33,230 nt of DNA from Lachnospiraceae bacterium (GCA_011959925.1 BLMD01000130.1:1-33230), one strand, 5' to 3'. Shown: positions 1 through 8,891, counted from the stretch's first letter. Made by a program: numbers and translations. Notes: a model not told the origin generated them from the sequence alone.

Positions 1-1
1 G

Positions 2-190
2 ATCGCCTGTACAAAACGCAGTCCAAACGACACGGTAACTGTTGACGATGTGGCAGATCATATCGACAAGGAACTGCGGGAGAGCAATTATGACCGGATC
101 ATAGAAGAGCGCGCGGCAAATGCCGTTGTGGACGGCGATATGGAGCAATTGTATTCTTTTATGAAACAACACGTAAACGACGGAATGTGA
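2..190 (+). CDS. C-terminal end of an unidentified protein (5' truncated)
   Basis: An open frame enters from the left edge and ends at TGA 188-190, giving about 62 visible residues that finish in ...MKQHVNDGM. The visible part is acidic, looks helical and shows no motif I recognise. Its stop lies 11 bases before the ATG of the next gene, and the AAGGAG ribosome binding site (191-196) directly follows the stop. The two genes are therefore probably one transcription unit with the beta-helix proteins. The product cannot be named from this fragment. Confidence 0.6.
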   Translation: MACTKRSPNDTVTVDDVADHIDKELRESNYDRIIEERAANAVVDGDMEQLYSFMKQHVNDGM

Positions 191-201
191 AAGGAGAAAG
201 A

Positions 202-2667
202 ATGAAAAAGAAATGGTTGGCGCTGATATGCGCGTTTGCGGCAGCAGGAACGGGGGTTTTGAACGCATCCTCCGTCTGTGTCAACGCGGCCGCAGCAGAA
301 AAAAGCGGTACGGTATATTATGTCAGCAGTCGAAACGGAGACAATGCAAATACCGGAACGTCAGAGAACGAAGCATGGGAGACTCTGGATCATCTGAAAT
401 CGGTTTCACTGAAACCGGGAGATGAAATCCTTTTAGAAAAAGGATCGGAGTTTTATGGGTTTATCCATCTGAAAGATGTGCACGGAAGGGCAGATGCGCC
501 GATTAAGATCGGAAGCTACGGTACGGCGGAGAGCCGTCCTGTGATTCATGCAGACGGGCAGGGAATCTGGTATCAGTCCTATGGAAACACCATGGATAAC
601 AGGAATCACAGGTCAAAAGGCTACGTCTCTTCGGCAATTTTACTGTACGATGTGGATTTTGTGGAAATCAGCGGACTGGAGTTGACGAACCGGTCGGATG
701 ATTTTACTTATTTTAAAGGCGCGGCAAGCAGCGCTTCGGAAATTGACGACCGTATGGACCGTACCGGCGTTTCGGGAATTGCCAAAGACGGCGGTACGAT
801 GGAACATATTTACCTGAACGATCTCTATATTCACGATGTGGACGGCAATATTGAGGATAAGCATATGAATAACGGAGGGATCCAGATGAATGTACTGCCT
901 CCGGCAAATGAGGCGGAAACCGGGATCGCGAGGTATCACGATGTGAAAGTAACAAACTGCCATGTAAAAGACGTATCCCGAGCGGGTATCTGCGTCGGTT
1001 ACACGTACCAGGGAGGCAGATTCAACGGTTCTGCGATTTCGGACGAGACGGCGAAGACCTACGGGCATACAAACCTTTTGATCGAGGGCAATTATGTGCA
1101 GGATGTGGGGAACGACGGTATTGTGGCGATGTATGCGTACCGTCCGCTGATTCAGAGAAATGTATCGGATAAGGCGGGAGCGGATCTTGAAATTTATACC
1201 GCCGAAAAAACACCGGAGGAATACAGAAAATTCTGGCAGCCGTTTTGTGCGGCGATCTGGCCGTGGAAATGCAAAGACGCCGTGTTCCAGTATAACGAAG
1301 TGTTTGACACCGTAGACAGCCAGGACGGGCAGCCGTGGGATGTGGACTGGTCGGACGGAACGGTGTATCAGTATAATTACAGCCATAATAACGGCGGCGG
1401 ATGTATTATGATCTGCGGCGCGGAGGCGTATCGCGGTATTTTCCGTTACAATATCAGCCAGAATGACTTAAAGGGCTTGATTGCACTTGCAGATGCCAAT
1501 CCCAAAGCCGAAATTTCCAATAATGTATTCTATATCGGAAATGACCTGAATACGAAGCTGTTTATTGATAAAAGCAATTATAACGGGACGGCGGAACTGA
1601 GAAACAATATCTTTTATAATGTAAGTACAAAGAAAACTGCCGGCGAGACGATCGTAAAGGCAAGGCGCAGCTTTACAAACAATATTTTTTACGGATATGA
1701 CGGCTGTACGCTTCCGGAAGGTTCGATTACTGCCGATCCGAAATTTGAGAATCCCGGCAGGGCGCCGGTCAATTCCGCATCAGGGGCGCTGCACGATCAA
1801 ACCGTATATGAAGGGTACCGTCTGCAGAAAAATTCTCCGGCAATCAATGCCGGGGTGTTGTCCGGACGGAGTGCAAAATATGATTTCTTCGGCAATCCGG
1901 TCGGAGCGCAGCCGGATATCGGCGTATTTGAATCGGATACGGCGGAGAGTGTACTGGCGCTGGGCGGAGATCTGGTTACCGTGGAAAACGGAAGGATTAC
2001 GGATGTGCCGGAGGGGATGACGGCAGCCTGGCTCAAAGAACAGCTGGTTTATGCAAGAGACGTGGAGATCCGCATCGTAAAAGACGGCAAAGATATTCCG
2101 GAGGGAGATGTCGTTCCGGCAGGCGCTGCGGTAGTGATTGCAAAAGACGGTAAAACCGTGGAGTATACGCTGAATGCGCAGCAGGAGACAGGTTATCTTG
2201 ATTATGAACAAACGAGTATGACGGTGTCCGCAGGCAGTGCGGAAGATGGAAGTTCCGAATGGTCCAGTCCGGAAGATGCAACGCCGGCATCCAATGTAAT
2301 TGACGGAGATGAAAATACGATTTGGTGCAGCAGATGGGACGATGCGGATCAGACGAAGCTCTGGCTTTTGATGGATCTGAAAACGTCAAAACCGGTGGCA
2401 AGGCTGACCTATGTGCCGAGGAAGAGCAAAACGTCCGGTATCTTTACGAAATACAGGATCGAAGTCAGCGAAAACGGGCAGACCTGGACAGAGGCCGCCG
2501 CCGGAACCTGGAGCGGCGATTCCACGGTCAAATATGCGGCGTTTCAACAGGTCAATGCGCGCTATGTAAAAATAACGGCGGTGGAATCCATTCCGGATAA
2601 CAACAAGGCGATGGGAACCGCGGCAGAAATCCGAATCGGATATCAGGCAAATGCGTCGGGACAGTAA
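202..2667 (+). CDS. secreted right-handed beta-helix protein with C-terminal F5/8C (discoidin/CBM32-like) domain
   Basis: Predicted 821-residue exported protein. A basic start (MKKKW) and hydrophobic stretch with an Ala-rich end (residues 1-33) form a Sec signal peptide. Residues about 36-575 open with the YYVS...GDNANTG...LKPGDEILLEKG pattern typical of pectate-lyase-like parallel beta-helix proteins and carry many N-x-Y/F-N turns. A small beta-rich linker follows (about 578-655). Residues about 665-815 form an F5/8 type C domain (ASNVIDGDENTIWCSRW at its start, ARYVKITA near its end), which usually binds carbohydrate. The ATG at 202 is chosen over the in-frame GTG at 187 because AAGGAG lies 5 bases before it; the GTG overlaps the upstream stop. 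It is probably a polysaccharide lyase, hydrolase or surface adhesin. The substrate cannot be read from the sequence, and no catalytic residues were assigned. It is a paralogue of the next gene. Confidence 0.85.
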   Translation: MKKKWLALICAFAAAGTGVLNASSVCVNAAAAEKSGTVYYVSSRNGDNANTGTSENEAWETLDHLKSVSLKPGDEILLEKGSEFYGFIHLKDVHGRADAPIKIGSYGTAESRPVIHADGQGIWYQSYGNTMDNRNHRSKGYVSSAILLYDVDFVEISGLELTNRSDDFTYFKGAASSASEIDDRMDRTGVSGIAKDGGTMEHIYLNDLYIHDVDGNIEDKHMNNGGIQMNVLPPANEAETGIARYHDVKVTNCHVKDVSRAGICVGYTYQGGRFNGSAISDETAKTYGHTNLLIEGNYVQDVGNDGIVAMYAYRPLIQRNVSDKAGADLEIYTAEKTPEEYRKFWQPFCAAIWPWKCKDAVFQYNEVFDTVDSQDGQPWDVDWSDGTVYQYNYSHNNGGGCIMICGAEAYRGIFRYNISQNDLKGLIALADANPKAEISNNVFYIGNDLNTKLFIDKSNYNGTAELRNNIFYNVSTKKTAGETIVKARRSFTNNIFYGYDGCTLPEGSITADPKFENPGRAPVNSASGALHDQTVYEGYRLQKNSPAINAGVLSGRSAKYDFFGNPVGAQPDIGVFESDTAESVLALGGDLVTVENGRITDVPEGMTAAWLKEQLVYARDVEIRIVKDGKDIPEGDVVPAGAAVVIAKDGKTVEYTLNAQQETGYLDYEQTSMTVSAGSAEDGSSEWSSPEDATPASNVIDGDENTIWCSRWDDADQTKLWLLMDLKTSKPVARLTYVPRKSKTSGIFTKYRIEVSENGQTWTEAAAGTWSGDSTVKYAAFQQVNARYVKITAVESIPDNNKAMGTAAEIRIGYQANASGQ

Positions 2668-2677
2668 GGAGGAGAAG

Positions 2678-5329
2678 ATGATGATACGAAAAAGAATATT
2701 AACTGCAGTTACTGCAATTTCCATGCTCTGCTCCCTGGCGGTTCCGGGTATGCATACAGACGCCGCTCAATCCGGAGGCAGACAGGCAAAGAGCGGAACG
2801 ACGTATTATGTCAGCACGCTTCACGGAAAAGACAGAAACGACGGAAAAAGCCAAAAGACGCCGTTTTACAGCATTCAGAAAATCAATCACCTGGATTTGC
2901 AGCCGGGAGACCGCGTGCTTTTAGAATGCGGTTCCGTATTTACGGACGGATATCTGCATCTGTTCGGACAAAGCGGAAGCGAGGAAGCGCCGATTGTCAT
3001 TGACAAATACGGCGAAGGGGCGCTGCCGGTGATCGATACAAACGGGGAAGGCGTATGGTATCAAAATTACGGATACCGGCTGGATAATACGGATCACAAA
3101 TACCAGGGATACGTTTCGTCTTCTGTTCTGCTCTATGATACGGAATACATTGAGATCAGGAACCTGGAAATTGTAAACCGGGCTCCGGCAATCGAGACGG
3201 AATATAATGAAATCGATGTGATGAATCGTACCGGTGTGGCAGCCGTCGCACAGGACCGGGGGACGCTGGATCATATTTACCTGGACGGGCTGAATATACA
3301 TGACGTGATCGGAAACGTATACGATAAGCATATGAATAACGGAGGGATTTATTTCACGGTGTTCCTGCCGCACGACGCAGAGGAATCGGGCGGTGAATAT
3401 GTATCCGAAAACGGGATTCCCCGTTATAACGACGTGCGGATTGAAAATTGTATTGTGAACAATGTAAACCGCTGGGGAATTGCGGTTGGATATACCGCAT
3501 ACTGGGAAAAGTTTCCGGATGCGGGAGATAAAGAGATTCCGGATGCGGATATTGCAGCGTACGGTTCCACGAACGTGGTTATTCGAAATAACTATGTCAA
3601 GGATGCCGGTGGAGACGCGATTACACCGATGTATTGCGACCGCCCGCTGGTAGAGTACAATGTGTCGGACGGTGTGGCAAGGCAGATTAATACGACGGAT
3701 TATTGTAAAAACAACAATGCGGCGCAGACAAAAATCGTAGGAAGAGTAGCTGCCGCAATCTGGCCGTGGAAATGCAAAGATGCCGTATTCCAGTATAATG
3801 AAGCGTTTGATACCAGAAACGGAGACGCTGGAAACGATGACGCCCAAGCATGGGATGCCGACACGGGAGACGGAACGCTTTACCAGTACAATTACAGCCA
3901 CAACAATACGGGCGGATGCGTCATGTTTTGTTATCCGCGTTCGTATCGGAATACATTCCGCTATAATATCAGCCAGAATGACTTAAAAGGAGCGATGGAT
4001 ATTGCACAGAATCCGGATGCGCACGTGTATAACAACGTATTTTACATGAAAGAAGGGGTTCCGTTTATACGCTCGGCAAACAGAACGTCAGGAGGAGGAA
4101 GCCTGACGGCAGAAAATAATATTATCTATTATTCCGGTGAAGAACCCGGAACGGATACATGGAAGAAATTCGGAGGACCGTTAACGGTAAATTACAGCCA
4201 TAACCTGTATTATAATTATACAAGTACGCCGGAGAGCGATACGCATGCGGTAACGGCGGCAAAAGGCGAAAAGATTTTTCAGGATGCGGGAAGCGGGCCG
4301 GATTCGACCAATGGGTTTGTAAGCCGGCATGACGATCCGGGCGTCAGAAGCCTGTTCGACGGGTATAAGCTGGCAGAAAATTCTCCGGCAATCGGCGCGG
4401 GGAAAGTGATTGAAGATCAAAACGGCAAGCCTGCCAGTGAAAAAGACTTTTTCGGAAACGATTTAAGAAGCGTCACTGCATTTGATATCGGTGCGCATCA
4501 GTATCAGGAAAGCGAAGCGCCTGCTATGCCTCCGGCTCCGCAGAAAACGGAAGTGGGCGAACCGGGAGAAGATTCTGTTACGATCCGCTGGCCGGCAGTA
4601 CAGGATTTGGTTGGAATTTCAGGATATAAAATTATGGACGGCGACCGCGTACTGATGGATATCACAGATCCTGCGGAAGCAACCGATCCTGACACGCAGA
4701 TGATTTCGGTAAAACTGGATCACCTGGAAGCAGGAAAACAGTATACACTGTCGGTTGTTGCGTACGATATCAACGGAATGGTTTCCAAGGCACAGGAATT
4801 TACGTTTACAACGAAGAAACAGCAGCAGGAGGTCCCAGGCGGCAAGGATGAGGAAGAGGAAAATAATAATAAAGTAAGCGCCATCCGATTGGATCGGGCG
4901 AGCGCCGTGCTTTATACCAAAGGCACTAAAACATTGACGTTAAAAGCTTCCCTGACAAACCTTAGCGGTACGATTCGCTGGAGTTCTTCCAATCCTGCGG
5001 CGGCAACAGTGGCAAACGGAACCGTAACGGCAAAAAAAGCAGGAACGGCAGTTATTACGGCAGCGGTCGGAATTTATAAAGCTTCCTGTACGATTACGGT
5101 AAAAAAACCGTCTTTGAATGTGAAAAAGTCGATCTCTGTCAAGAAGGGCAAAAAAACGAAGCTGAAGGTCACGGCTCTGCCTAAAGGCAGCATTACATTT
5201 AAGAGCAGTAATAAAAAGATCGCTAAAGTAAACAAGAAAGGCGTGATCAAGGGCATCAAAAAAGGGAGATGCAAAATTACCGTAAAGTGCAACGGATTAA
5301 AGAAAACTGTAAAAGTGAAAGTAAAATAA
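2678..5329 (+). CDS. secreted right-handed beta-helix protein with FN3 and two bacterial Ig-like domains
   Basis: Predicted 883-residue exported protein. It has a signal peptide (about 1-30), then a beta-helix region (about 40-610) closely matching the upstream protein. Both share RTGV, IHDV, DKHMNNGG, AAIWPWKCKDAVFQYNE and FRYNISQNDLKG. A fibronectin type III domain (about 615-715) follows, then an acidic linker, then a Big_2-like domain (about 730-805, with the SSSNPAAATV and GTAVITA patterns). Last is a very lysine-rich second Ig-like domain (about 808-883) ending in KKTVKVKVK. The basic C-terminus could hold the protein to anionic wall polymers, which is inference. The AGGAGG at 2667-2672 overlaps the upstream stop and supports ATG 2678 or ATG 2681. 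A strong terminator follows. It is probably a carbohydrate-active or adhesive surface protein; the substrate is unknown. Confidence 0.85.
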   Translation: MMIRKRILTAVTAISMLCSLAVPGMHTDAAQSGGRQAKSGTTYYVSTLHGKDRNDGKSQKTPFYSIQKINHLDLQPGDRVLLECGSVFTDGYLHLFGQSGSEEAPIVIDKYGEGALPVIDTNGEGVWYQNYGYRLDNTDHKYQGYVSSSVLLYDTEYIEIRNLEIVNRAPAIETEYNEIDVMNRTGVAAVAQDRGTLDHIYLDGLNIHDVIGNVYDKHMNNGGIYFTVFLPHDAEESGGEYVSENGIPRYNDVRIENCIVNNVNRWGIAVGYTAYWEKFPDAGDKEIPDADIAAYGSTNVVIRNNYVKDAGGDAITPMYCDRPLVEYNVSDGVARQINTTDYCKNNNAAQTKIVGRVAAAIWPWKCKDAVFQYNEAFDTRNGDAGNDDAQAWDADTGDGTLYQYNYSHNNTGGCVMFCYPRSYRNTFRYNISQNDLKGAMDIAQNPDAHVYNNVFYMKEGVPFIRSANRTSGGGSLTAENNIIYYSGEEPGTDTWKKFGGPLTVNYSHNLYYNYTSTPESDTHAVTAAKGEKIFQDAGSGPDSTNGFVSRHDDPGVRSLFDGYKLAENSPAIGAGKVIEDQNGKPASEKDFFGNDLRSVTAFDIGAHQYQESEAPAMPPAPQKTEVGEPGEDSVTIRWPAVQDLVGISGYKIMDGDRVLMDITDPAEATDPDTQMISVKLDHLEAGKQYTLSVVAYDINGMVSKAQEFTFTTKKQQQEVPGGKDEEEENNNKVSAIRLDRASAVLYTKGTKTLTLKASLTNLSGTIRWSSSNPAAATVANGTVTAKKAGTAVITAAVGIYKASCTITVKKPSLNVKKSISVKKGKKTKLKVTALPKGSITFKSSNKKIAKVNKKGVIKGIKKGRCKITVKCNGLKKTVKVKVK

Positions 5330-5334
5330 AAGAT

Positions 5335-5385
5335 CGACGGGACAGCCAATCGTATGCGGCGGTCCCGTCGTTTCTGTTTTCTTTC
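5335..5385 (+). terminator. intrinsic terminator after the beta-helix genes
   Basis: A perfect 9-bp stem (CGACGGGAC 5335-5343 with GTCCCGTCG 5362-5370) is followed by a T-rich tract. It lies 6 bases after the stop of the second beta-helix gene and separates that operon from the tRNA promoter. Confidence 0.85.
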
Positions 5386-5452
5386 CGCTTTGGAGGCTAA
5401 TCAATCAATAGAAAAAAACGATAAAAAAATTAAAGTTTTTTTAAAAAAACGC

Positions 5453-5481
5453 TTGCAATTTGTTAAAATATCGTTTATAAT
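5453..5481 (+). promoter_or_regulatory. sigma-A-type promoter of tRNA-Lys
   Basis: TTGCAA (5453-5458), a 17-base spacer and a perfect TATAAT (5476-5481). The tRNA begins 22 bases after the -10 box. The flanks are very A/T-rich. Confidence 0.85.
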
Positions 5482-5502
5482 TTAATCCGTTGTTAAGGGA
5501 AT

Positions 5503-5575
5503 GCGCCATTAGCTCAGCTGGAAGAGCACCTGACTCTTAATCAGGGTGTCCAGGGTTCGAGCCCCTGATGGCGTA
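5503..5575 (+). tRNA. tRNA-Lys (anticodon CTT)
   Basis: A 73-base cloverleaf reads through. The acceptor 5' strand GCGCCAT pairs with ATGGCGT (a G:U at the first pair) and discriminator A follows. The D arm is AGCTCAGCTGGAAGAGC. The anticodon arm is CCTGA-CTCTTAA-TCAGG with anticodon CTT, and the T arm is CAGGG-TTCGAGC-CCCTG. CCA is not encoded. It sits alone behind its own promoter, and the next gene follows 81 bases later with no terminator seen between, so read-through is possible. Confidence 0.95.
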
Positions 5576-5656
5576 CTGAAAAGCACTGATTTTGCGGACG
5601 AAAGAGCCGTGGGGTCGGTGTTTTATTTTTGGAAAAAGGAAGGCGGAGAAATACAG

Positions 5657-6313
5657 ATGAGACATTATAAAGCGGTAGTATTTGACCTAGACGGAACGCT
5701 TTTAGATACGCTTGAGGATTTAACGGATAGTGTAAACGCAGCGCTTCTGGCATTTGGCGGATCGCCTAAAAGCATCGAACAGATACGGACCTATGTGGGG
5801 AACGGCATTCGAAATCTGATGATTCGCTGCGTGGAAGGCGGGGAAGATCATCCGGAGTTTGAACAGATTTTTCAGGCATTTCGTGAGCATTACAAACATA
5901 ACAGCAGGAATAAGACGAAACCCTATGACGGCGTGATAGCGCTTCTTCGGACATTGAAGAATGACGGATATCTTCTTGCAATCGTTTCCAATAAAGCAGA
6001 TTTTGCCGTAAAAGATTTAAATGCATATTATTTTAAAGAGTTTGGCATGGCGGCGGTCGGCGAACGCGAAGGGGTGGCAAGAAAGCCTGCGCCGGATGCC
6101 GTCTGGTCCGCATTAAAAGAACTGGGAGTTTCACCTGAGCAGGCGGTCTATGTCGGAGATTCCGAAGTGGACGTAAAAACCGCGGAACATGCAAACCTGC
6201 CCTGCATCAGTGTTTTATGGGGGTTTCGGGAAAAACAGTTTTTGAAAGAGCATGGCGCAGTCTGTTTTGCCGAAACCGCCGGGGATATACCTGCGCTGTT
6301 AGAAAAGATTTAA
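5657..6313 (+). CDS. HAD-family hydrolase, phosphoglycolate phosphatase-like
   Basis: A 218-residue cytosolic phosphatase of the haloacid dehalogenase superfamily, Gph/YieH-like subgroup. All four motifs are present: motif I DLDGTLLDT with nucleophile Asp10 and acid Asp12, motif II SN at 111-112, motif III Lys143 (RKPAPDA), and motif IV GDSEVD with Asp168 and Asp172. A helical cap sits between motifs I and II. ATG 5657 is chosen because the family starts a few residues before motif I and AGGCGGAG lies 8 bases upstream. A longer frame reaching back through the tRNA is not credible. The likely role is hydrolysis of 2-phosphoglycolate or another small phosphate ester; the exact substrate cannot be read from sequence. 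Confidence 0.9.
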   Translation: MRHYKAVVFDLDGTLLDTLEDLTDSVNAALLAFGGSPKSIEQIRTYVGNGIRNLMIRCVEGGEDHPEFEQIFQAFREHYKHNSRNKTKPYDGVIALLRTLKNDGYLLAIVSNKADFAVKDLNAYYFKEFGMAAVGEREGVARKPAPDAVWSALKELGVSPEQAVYVGDSEVDVKTAEHANLPCISVLWGFREKQFLKEHGAVCFAETAGDIPALLEKI

Positions 6314-6450
6314 CGGCAATTAAACAGAGCGATCAGTTCTCGGAGAGATCGCCGAATGCATTTTAATTTATCCGGTATCCGCTTGTTTTTGTAAAAAAAG
6401 CGGCAGCAGCGGTTTGGACAGCGGCGCGAACAGCAGCATTTACGTCTCAT

Positions 6451-6503
6451 AAAGCCCTCCCGGCAAAGTTTTGTTTATCTTATGCGGGAAGGGCTTTTTT
6501 GTG
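6451..6503 (+). terminator. terminator between the HAD gene and trmB
   Basis: AAAGCCCT (6451-6458) pairs with AGGGCTTT (6490-6497). A run of T follows on the plus strand, so it ends the HAD transcript. It also lies just past the trmB stop on the minus strand, where its T tract is short, so it may work weakly in both directions. The rest of 6314-6515 shows only a small GCGATC/GATCGC hairpin at 6329-6352. Confidence 0.75.
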
Positions 6504-6515
6504 TGTAAAGGCGCG

Positions 6516-7175
6516 TCAAACGAGAGAGCCTGTCTTTGCGCGTGAGGCGGTTAATTTAAAGATCGGATTTCCCATGGCGGAGAATTTCTCTTCATATTCG
6601 GTCAAAATGTTTCCTTTATTCATGGAAGGATCCTGATGCAGATCTAACGTATATGCGTCGATGCGCCATCCGGCTTTTGGTATTTCTTCCAGAGAAAAGT
6701 CAAACAGTCCCCGGTTATCTGTTTTAAATTCTATGTGACCGTCGGGGGAGAGTATTTGACCGTACAGCGCGAGGAAGGCGCCGGAGGTTAAACGGCGTTT
6801 GGCATGCCGGTCTTTTGGCCAGGGATCGGAAAAATTTAAATAAATACGGTTCACTTCATTCGGAGCAAAAACGTCACAGATTTCTCTGGCGTCCATACAG
6901 ATAAATTTGAGATTGTCAAGCGGCTGCTCTGTTGTTTTAGCTAAAGCGCGGATCAGTACGCTTTCGTAGCGTTCGATGCCGATGTAGTTGATCTGCGGGT
7001 TTTCTCTGGCAAGCGTTGTAATGAACTGTCCTTTGCCCATGCCGATTTCAATATGGATGGGATGTTCGTTCAAAAAAACCGTGTGCCAGAGACCTTTGAG
7101 TTCTTGCGGCATGGGAATACAGCAGGGACTGCCTGCCACAGCTTCTTTTGCTCCTTTGATGTTTCTTAAACGCAT
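6516..7175 (-). CDS. trmB: tRNA (guanine-N7-)-methyltransferase
   Basis: A 219-residue class I SAM methyltransferase that makes m7G46 in the variable loop of tRNAs. The SAM-binding motif I is IEIGMGKGQF (about residues 42-51). The family signature NFSDPWPKDRHAKRRL lies at about 114-129, and the C-terminal TEYEEKF motif is present. The start is ATG at 7175, giving MRLRNIKGA, the usual family N-terminus. GAGG lies 8 bases upstream. A frame extended 18 codons further upstream runs into the promoter region. Its promoter is back to back with that of the D,D-carboxypeptidase gene. Confidence 0.95.
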   Translation of the reverse strand: MRLRNIKGAKEAVAGSPCCIPMPQELKGLWHTVFLNEHPIHIEIGMGKGQFITTLARENPQINYIGIERYESVLIRALAKTTEQPLDNLKFICMDAREICDVFAPNEVNRIYLNFSDPWPKDRHAKRRLTSGAFLALYGQILSPDGHIEFKTDNRGLFDFSLEEIPKAGWRIDAYTLDLHQDPSMNKGNILTEYEEKFSAMGNPIFKLTASRAKTGSLV

Positions 7176-7217
7176 AGTATCGTCCTCTTTTCGTGATAAT
7201 ATCAATAACCGGTTTCT

Positions 7218-7246
7218 ATCATACAACAAATTGAAAGATATTGTAA
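7218..7246 (-). promoter_or_regulatory. promoter of trmB
   Basis: On the minus strand TTACAA (7246-7241), a 17-base spacer and TATGAT (7223-7218). The -35 box is only 7 bases from the -35 box of the opposite promoter, so the two promoters may compete for polymerase. Confidence 0.6.
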
Positions 7247-7253
7247 ATTATTA

Positions 7254-7282
7254 TTGCGAATCTGAAAAGGTAAGTCTATACT
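7254..7282 (+). promoter_or_regulatory. promoter of the D,D-carboxypeptidase gene
   Basis: TTGCGA (7254-7259), a 17-base spacer and TATACT (7277-7282), about 45 bases before the start codon. Confidence 0.65.
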
Positions 7283-7328
7283 GTTATTAGACAGAATCAG
7301 ACAAAATTTTGCAAAGCGAGGGATCACT

Positions 7329-8783
7329 TTGAAGATATATTGGAATCGGAACATTCGAAAGATATGGACACGAACGGCGGCTTTCTGTGGGATCGGAATG
7401 CTTGTGCTTGGTATATTGGCACAGCCCGTGCAGGCAAAGAGAAAAAAAAGCGCGCAATACTGGCCGAGCGGACCGGAAATCGTTTCGTCAGCCGGGATTA
7501 TTATGGATGCGGAAACGGGAACCATACTCTATGAAAAAAATATCCACGACGTTCATTATCCTGCCAGTATTACAAAGATCCTTACGACGCTTTTGGCGAT
7601 TGAGAACAGCAAGATGGATGAGATCGTCACGTTTTCCAAAGATTCCGTGTATAAGACGGAGGGTTCCGGAATCGCAAGAGACGTGGGCGAGCAGATGACG
7701 ATGGAGCAGTGTCTGTACGGGATTATGCTCTCCTCTGCCAATGAATGCGCTTATGCAGTGGGGGAGCATGTCGGCGGGGATATCGGCTCGTTTGTCCAGA
7801 TGATGAACGACCGGGCGGCCAAGCTGGGCTGTCAGAACACGCATTTTAATAACAGCAACGGACTGCCGGATGAACAGCATTATACCAGTGCATACGATAT
7901 GGCGCTGATTGCCAGAGAAGCGTATCAAAACGAAACGTTCCGGATTATCTGTTCCGCAAAAACGTATACCATTCCCTTTACCAATAAGCACACCGATGAG
8001 GAGACGTATCTGCAGAATCATCATCAGATGCTCTATCCTTACCGGACGAGAAAGTATCTGTACGATTACTGTCTGGGAGGAAAGACGGGCTATACGGTTG
8101 CCGCCGGCAATACGCTTGTCACCTATGCCGAAAAAGACGGTATGACGCTGATCTGCGTTGTGATGAACGCACCCAGCGGTCATTATGAAGACACAAGGGC
8201 ATTGTTCGATTTTTGTTTTGACAATTTTAAAGTGATGAACGTGCGGGAAAACGAGACTTCCTATACGCAGCAGGATGCGGAGCGGAAAGGCGTTTTGGGA
8301 AGCTATGAACCGTTTGTTGCATTGGATGCATCCAGCCATGTGATCTTGCCGATTACGGCGGAATTTACGGATGCGGATTCCGAGATCGTATATGACAAAA
8401 AAGACGAAAATATATTGGGAAGCATTCGCTATACGTATGCGGACCGCCTGGTCGGGACGGCGGATATTACGGCTTCCCATGCGTCGGCAGATACGTTTGA
8501 ATTTCGTGAGGAAGAGGATACGGAGCCTGCGGCAGATGCTGCCTCAGATCAGGAGAACACGGAAACCAAAAAGGCGGGCGTATTCCGCATCGATATCAAA
8601 TTGGCGGCCGTTGTTCTGGCAGGGCTTTTGCTGCTTGCCGTTTTGATCTTTCTGGGATGGAAGTTTATCGATAATTTTTATAATATCAAACGGAAGCTGC
8701 ATCTTGGCGAAAGAGAGAAATCTCCCTATAAGACGATTAAACAGAACAGGATGTATCGTAAAAGACGCCGGAAATGGTTTTGA
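7329..8783 (+). CDS. D-alanyl-D-alanine carboxypeptidase (DacF/PBP5-like, peptidase S11)
   Basis: A 484-residue penicillin-binding protein that trims the terminal D-Ala from peptidoglycan stem peptides outside the membrane. A signal peptide spans about 1-36 (...QPVQA). The three active-site motifs are SxxK at Ser80-Lys83 (SITK), SxN at Ser136-Asn138 (SAN) and KTG at 252-254. An acidic Ala/Glu-rich linker (about 395-415) precedes a C-terminal membrane helix (about 424-446) and a strongly basic tail. The start is TTG 7329 with GAGG 7 bases upstream; the next Met lies inside the signal peptide. DacF-type enzymes in spore formers act in vegetative or spore cortex wall. The C-terminal helix plus a basic cytosolic tail differs from the amphipathic anchor of classical PBP5. 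Confidence 0.92.
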   Translation: MKIYWNRNIRKIWTRTAAFCGIGMLVLGILAQPVQAKRKKSAQYWPSGPEIVSSAGIIMDAETGTILYEKNIHDVHYPASITKILTTLLAIENSKMDEIVTFSKDSVYKTEGSGIARDVGEQMTMEQCLYGIMLSSANECAYAVGEHVGGDIGSFVQMMNDRAAKLGCQNTHFNNSNGLPDEQHYTSAYDMALIAREAYQNETFRIICSAKTYTIPFTNKHTDEETYLQNHHQMLYPYRTRKYLYDYCLGGKTGYTVAAGNTLVTYAEKDGMTLICVVMNAPSGHYEDTRALFDFCFDNFKVMNVRENETSYTQQDAERKGVLGSYEPFVALDASSHVILPITAEFTDADSEIVYDKKDENILGSIRYTYADRLVGTADITASHASADTFEFREEEDTEPAADAASDQENTETKKAGVFRIDIKLAAVVLAGLLLLAVLIFLGWKFIDNFYNIKRKLHLGEREKSPYKTIKQNRMYRKRRRKWF

Positions 8784-8812
8784 CGGAATCGGGCGTTTCA
8801 AACAGACGGAGG

Positions 8813-8840
8813 AAAAAGAGGGCATGGTCCCTCTTTTTTT
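8813..8840 (+). terminator. terminator of the D,D-carboxypeptidase gene
   Basis: A 10-bp stem (AAAAAGAGGG 8813-8822, CCCTCTTTTT 8829-8838) with a 6-base loop and continuing T run, 29 bases after the stop codon. Confidence 0.9.
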
Positions 8841-8862
8841 GACGGATTCCATAAAGTACAAA

Positions 8863-8891
8863 TTGACACAGATCCGTAAAGTCTTTATAAT
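8863..8891 (+). promoter_or_regulatory. perfect-consensus promoter of the AbiE/yaaO-rsmI operon
   Basis: TTGACA (8863-8868), exactly 17 bases, TATAAT (8886-8891). It is the only clear promoter I see before the run of tightly spaced plus-strand genes from 8935 to 16596. Confidence 0.85.

Noticed and set aside
187-201. GTG at 187 as the start of the first beta-helix gene
   Set aside because: ATG 202 has AAGGAG at the right distance and gives a normal signal peptide; the GTG overlaps the upstream stop and lies before that site.
640-1386. 248-codon minus-strand frame opposite the first beta-helix gene
   Set aside because: It mirrors a strongly supported gene, has no ribosome binding site or recognisable motif, and arises from the codon bias of the plus strand.
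2921-3901. 326-codon minus-strand frame opposite the second beta-helix gene
   Set aside because: It lies in the same register as the shadow over the first paralogue, so it is explained by the shared coding sequence on the other strand.
5503-5575. tRNA-Lys as an integration site of a mobile element
   Set aside because: tRNA genes are common targets, but the neighbours are ordinary chromosomal genes, no integrase is near and no repeat of the tRNA 3' end was seen nearby.
7488-8480. 330-codon minus-strand frame opposite the D,D-carboxypeptidase gene
   Set aside because: The plus-strand protein has all three active-site motifs; the opposite frame shows no family features and no start signals.
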